Of a DNA stretch of 16,013 nt, positions 13,989 through 16,013 are shown piece after piece. How positions within the stretch are numbered: position 1 is the stretch's first letter; each line of letters starts with the position of its first letter. Location of the stretch: contig JAFGUS010000125.1 in the NCBI GenBank assembly GCA_016938395.1, forward strand, positions 1 through 16,013, written 5' to 3'. Under the pieces are notes generated by a model, which did not search any database, was not told the origin of the DNA, and saw only the letters and a list, made by a program, of their open reading frames with translations. The translations under genes were made by a program, and so were the position numbers. Source of the DNA: Coriobacteriia bacterium. Lineage in GTDB: Bacteria; Actinomycetota; Coriobacteriia; Anaerosomatales; Anaerosomataceae.

Positions 13989-15157
13989 GACGCCTCACCT
14001 CCCGCGACCCAGCGGTCGTAGAGGCTGAAGAACAGACCTTGCCGTTTGGTGTCGTAGTGCGCCGCCCGCCGGATCTCCCACTGCGCCTCGGCGTGGCGCC
14101 CGGCCGTGAGGTACGACGCCGCCAGGCCGAACCGCGCCCGCACGCATGCCGGATCGAGCCGGACCGCGAGACGGTACGCGCGGCCAGCCTGCTCGTAGCG
14201 CTGCAGACCGAGAAGCGATTCGGCGAGCAGCACGTGCACGAGCGCCCGGTCGGGTGCCCGCTTGGCGAGCGCGAGGAAGACCCGCGCGGCGTGACGGTTG
14301 AGCCCCGTGCGCCGCGCGTAGACGACGCCGAGCGAGTAGAGCGCGGTTGCGAGCGTCGCATCGAGCGAGAGCGCCCTGAGCGCGCACGCCATCGCCTCGT
14401 TGGCCGCCTCCTGCTTGAGGTACGCGTAGGCGGCGAGCGCGAGCGCCTCGGGATCGTCGGGCAGCTCGTCGAGCGCAAGGCGCACGAGCTCGGCGGCGGT
14501 GAAGAGGTCCTCGCCACGAAGCGCGAGCCCGGCAGCGCCCAGGCGCGCCTCGCGCGTCGGCTTCACCCGCGCGGGATCGATCGGCTCCGGGGACGGCTCG
14601 CCAACGCCCAATAGCGAGAAGAAGAGCTCGTCCTGGCTCGGGTCGAGCTCGCCTGCCTGCCGGAAGAGCGGCAGCGCAAGCGCCATGCCCTCGCGCTTGA
14701 GGCTCGCGATCGCGAGGTTGTACGTGGCCCGCGGCTCCTTGGGGTCGAGTTCGAGCGCCCGTTTCCAGCTCTCGAGCGCCTCGTCCTCGAAGGCGGCCGC
14801 CGCGAACGCCTCGCCGAGCTGCACGTGCGCGGTCACGAGGTCGGGCACCACCTCGGCCAGCTCGTGCCACACGAGTACCGACTGGTCCCACATCCCGCCG
14901 CGACGGTCGTACGCAAGCCCGAGGGCCAGGTACGCCGGCGCACAGTCGGGGTCGGCCTCGATCGCGGTGGTCGCCTCGGCGATGGCCTCGTCGTAGAAGT
15001 CGCCCTCGAGCATGAGGTGGGCGAGCAGCGCGTGGACGTGCGCGCTCCTACCGCTGACCGCCAGCGCCTCGTAGCACGCGGCGACCGCCGCTCCCACGGC
15101 GCCTGAGCGCGCGAGCGACTCGGCGGCGAGCACCGCCGATGGACGCTCCGCGCTCAC
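13985..15157 (-). CDS. Tetratricopeptide-repeat (TPR) protein
   Basis: A 390-residue helical repeat protein without a signal peptide or membrane segment. Repeats with the W/L-G-Y-A-F-A-P spacing run through most of its length, for example AIEADPDCAPAYLALGLAY, ALELDPKEPRATYNLAIAS, ALSLDATLATALYSLGVVY and AVRLDPACVRARFGLAASY. An Ala/Leu-rich stretch around residues 190-215 (EPSPEPIDPARVKP) looks like a linker between two TPR blocks. TPRs bind protein partners, here most likely products of the same operon. GTG start with a 4-nt GTGA overlap to the cobalamin-binding gene upstream, and another GTGA overlap with the glycosidase-like gene downstream. Function not assignable. Confidence 0.9.
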   Translation of the reverse strand: MSAERPSAVLAAESLARSGAVGAAVAACYEALAVSGRSAHVHALLAHLMLEGDFYDEAIAEATTAIEADPDCAPAYLALGLAYDRRGGMWDQSVLVWHELAEVVPDLVTAHVQLGEAFAAAAFEDEALESWKRALELDPKEPRATYNLAIASLKREGMALALPLFRQAGELDPSQDELFFSLLGVGEPSPEPIDPARVKPTREARLGAAGLALRGEDLFTAAELVRLALDELPDDPEALALAAYAYLKQEAANEAMACALRALSLDATLATALYSLGVVYARRTGLNRHAARVFLALAKRAPDRALVHVLLAESLLGLQRYEQAGRAYRLAVRLDPACVRARFGLAASYLTAGRHAEAQWEIRRAAHYDTKRQGLFFSLYDRWVAGGEAS

Positions 15158-15819
15158 GAGCCGTCCTCCCCGAGCCCCGAGAGGTCCCGCGCGGCGCGTG
15201 AGACCAGCCGGAGTGCGCTCTCCGCGCCGGTGACCACGCCGTTGGCGCCCGCCTCGCGCGCGAGCGACTCGTCGGCGACAAACGGCCCGCCACCAACGAG
15301 GATGACGACCCCGTCGTGATCGGCCGATGCGAGCATCTCACGCACCCGACCAACCGCGCGTGCGGTGTGCGCCATCTCGGCGAACACGATCACGATGCGC
15401 GCGCCCGTCTCCTCGATACGCTCGAGGAAATCGGTCGGGCGCACATCGACGCCGAGGTCGTTCACGCGATAACCGGCCTCCTTGAGCGTGGCCGCCACGA
15501 TCGTGCGGGCGATCGAGTGCCGGTCGCGGTGCATCGTTCCCACCACTACCGTGACACCGGTGTCCCGACGCGCTGCCGGAGGCATCACGAACGACCCCAC
15601 CTGCTCGGCAACGACAGCCGCTTGCGCGAAGGCCACCTCGTCGATCGCGCCATCCGCCCACGCGCCGCCGAGCATCGCCATCGCCGGCGAGTAGAGCGCG
15701 TCGAACAGCGCATCCTGCGCGATGCCGGATGCGCGCGCGTGTTCGACGACCCGGATGGCTGCCGCCGGGTCCTGCTCGACGAACGCCTGATACAGTAGCG
15801 CCGCTTCTTCGGCGGCCAC
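15154..15819 (-). CDS. Two-domain cobalamin (B12)-binding protein
   Basis: A 221-residue protein of the corrinoid-protein type: an N-terminal helical cap domain (about 1-82, ending QAAVVAEQVGSFVMPP) and a C-terminal Rossmann-like B12 domain (about 87-210). The cobalt-ligand motif DxHxxG reads D99-R-H101-S-I-A104, keeping Asp and the His ligand but changing Gly to Ala. GYRVNDLGVDV and ILVGGGPF complete the fold. The frame is open to 15954, but that reaches into the tRNA-Leu gene. GTG 15819 has GGGAGGA 6 nt upstream and is chosen. There is no methyltransferase beside it; instead it heads an operon with TPR, glycosidase-like and EAL genes, which suggests a sensory role (as in CarH-like photosensors or B12 sensors) rather than methyl transfer. 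That is inference. Confidence 0.88.
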   Translation of the reverse strand: MAAEEAALLYQAFVEQDPAAAIRVVEHARASGIAQDALFDALYSPAMAMLGGAWADGAIDEVAFAQAAVVAEQVGSFVMPPAARRDTGVTVVVGTMHRDRHSIARTIVAATLKEAGYRVNDLGVDVRPTDFLERIEETGARIVIVFAEMAHTARAVGRVREMLASADHDGVVILVGGGPFVADESLAREAGANGVVTGAESALRLVSRAARDLSGLGEDGS

Positions 15820-15838
15820 GCCGCATCCTCCCGCCTGC

Positions 15839-15855
15839 GCGGGCCTTAAGCCCGC
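15839..15855 (-). repeat. Small hairpin in the leader of the cobalamin-binding gene
   Basis: GCGGGC (15839-15844) and GCCCGC (15850-15855) pair perfectly around a 5-nt loop, 6 nt upstream of the GGGAGGA ribosome binding site. It could shape ribosome access or be a chance GC palindrome. Confidence 0.35.
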
Positions 15856-15896
15856 TCCACTCTGCCGCAGATCGCCGCGGCACGCCGTGCACAACA

Positions 15897-15916
15897 CCCG
15901 GCCGCACTCGGCCGGG
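15897..15916 (-). terminator. Terminator-like hairpin after tRNA-Leu
   Basis: On the minus strand CCCGGCCG and CGGCCGGG form a perfect 8-bp stem with a 4-nt AGTG loop, 11 nt after the encoded CCA of the tRNA and followed by TGTTGTG. The stem is very strong; the T-run is poor, so it may only partly stop transcription into the cobalamin operon, or serve as a tRNA 3' processing signal. Confidence 0.5.
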
Positions 15917-15926
15917 GCCTGTTCTC

Positions 15927-16013
15927 TGGTAGCGGTGGTGGGATTCGAACCCACACGGCCTTTCGGCCAGAGGCTTTTAAGGCCCCCTCCTGTACCAGTT
16001 CGGATACACCGCC
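15927..16013 (-). tRNA. tRNA-Leu (anticodon UAA)
   Basis: An 87-nt class II tRNA with encoded CCA (15927-15929) that reaches the window edge. Acceptor strands are GGCGGTG and CACCGCT, with a G1-U72 wobble that leaves open a boundary error of one base. The anticodon stem GGGGC/GCCTC closes loop CTTAAAA (anticodon TAA). A long variable arm GGCC-GAAA-GGCC and the T-arm GTGGG-TTCGAAT-CCCAC are clear. A long variable arm with anticodon UAA is Leu, reading UUA, a rare codon in a GC-rich genome. Confidence 0.95.

Noticed and set aside
15820..15954. N-terminal extension of the cobalamin-binding gene to ATG 15954
   Set aside because: It overlaps the tRNA-Leu gene and the hairpin, whereas GTG 15819 has an ideal GGGAGGA 6 nt upstream.

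Overview
The window looks like a piece of a high-GC, strictly anaerobic actinobacterial chromosome. A deep-branching Coriobacteriia (OPB41/Anaerosomatales-like) lineage is my best guess. That placement is inferred from the combination of very high GC, NapC-type multihaem cytochromes, a complete selenocysteine pathway and corrinoid-type proteins; no marker gene proves it.

Region 1 (2-9525) is a selenocysteine locus. A tRNA-Sec gene (selC, minus strand, own promoter) sits at the left edge. On the same strand, about 4.2 kb away, is a five-gene run in transcription order: selD, a YedF-like gene, selA, a 126-residue unknown and selB. SelD is itself a selenoprotein: its true start is at 9525, and an in-frame UGA at codon 15 is followed at once by a SECIS-like stem-loop. 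The ATG at 9435 is not the start. The locus holds the Sec-specific parts: tRNA, selenophosphate synthetase, Sec synthase, Sec elongation factor and a SECIS-bearing client.

Region 2 (228-4226, plus strand) lies between selC and selB. It encodes a NapC/NirT-anchored multihaem cytochrome (19 CxxCH motifs once a 2-nt frameshift is corrected), a translationally coupled membrane-anchored polyaspartate protein, and an OmpR-type response regulator overlapping its histidine kinase. Three CTCAT-led direct repeats at exact 11-bp spacing lie upstream of the cytochrome and look like an OmpR/PhoB-family operator, so the two-component system may control this respiratory cassette.

Region 3 (9716-10675, plus strand) is divergent from selD. 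It holds a lipid- or membrane-anchored double-DUF305 protein and a small SHOCT-domain membrane protein. A 9-bp perfect inverted repeat lies over the selD promoter in the shared intergenic region.

Region 4 (10692-16013, minus strand) starts at a tRNA-Leu(UAA) gene with a terminator-like hairpin. It is followed by a tight four-gene operon: a two-domain cobalamin-binding protein, a TPR protein, a GH5/GH42-like (beta/alpha)8 protein with a changed nucleophile site, and an EAL phosphodiesterase with a degenerate GGDEF domain. Two junctions are 4-nt GTGA overlaps and the third gap is 18 nt. This cobalamin/TPR/glycosidase-like/c-di-GMP module is the best candidate in the window for an undescribed system.
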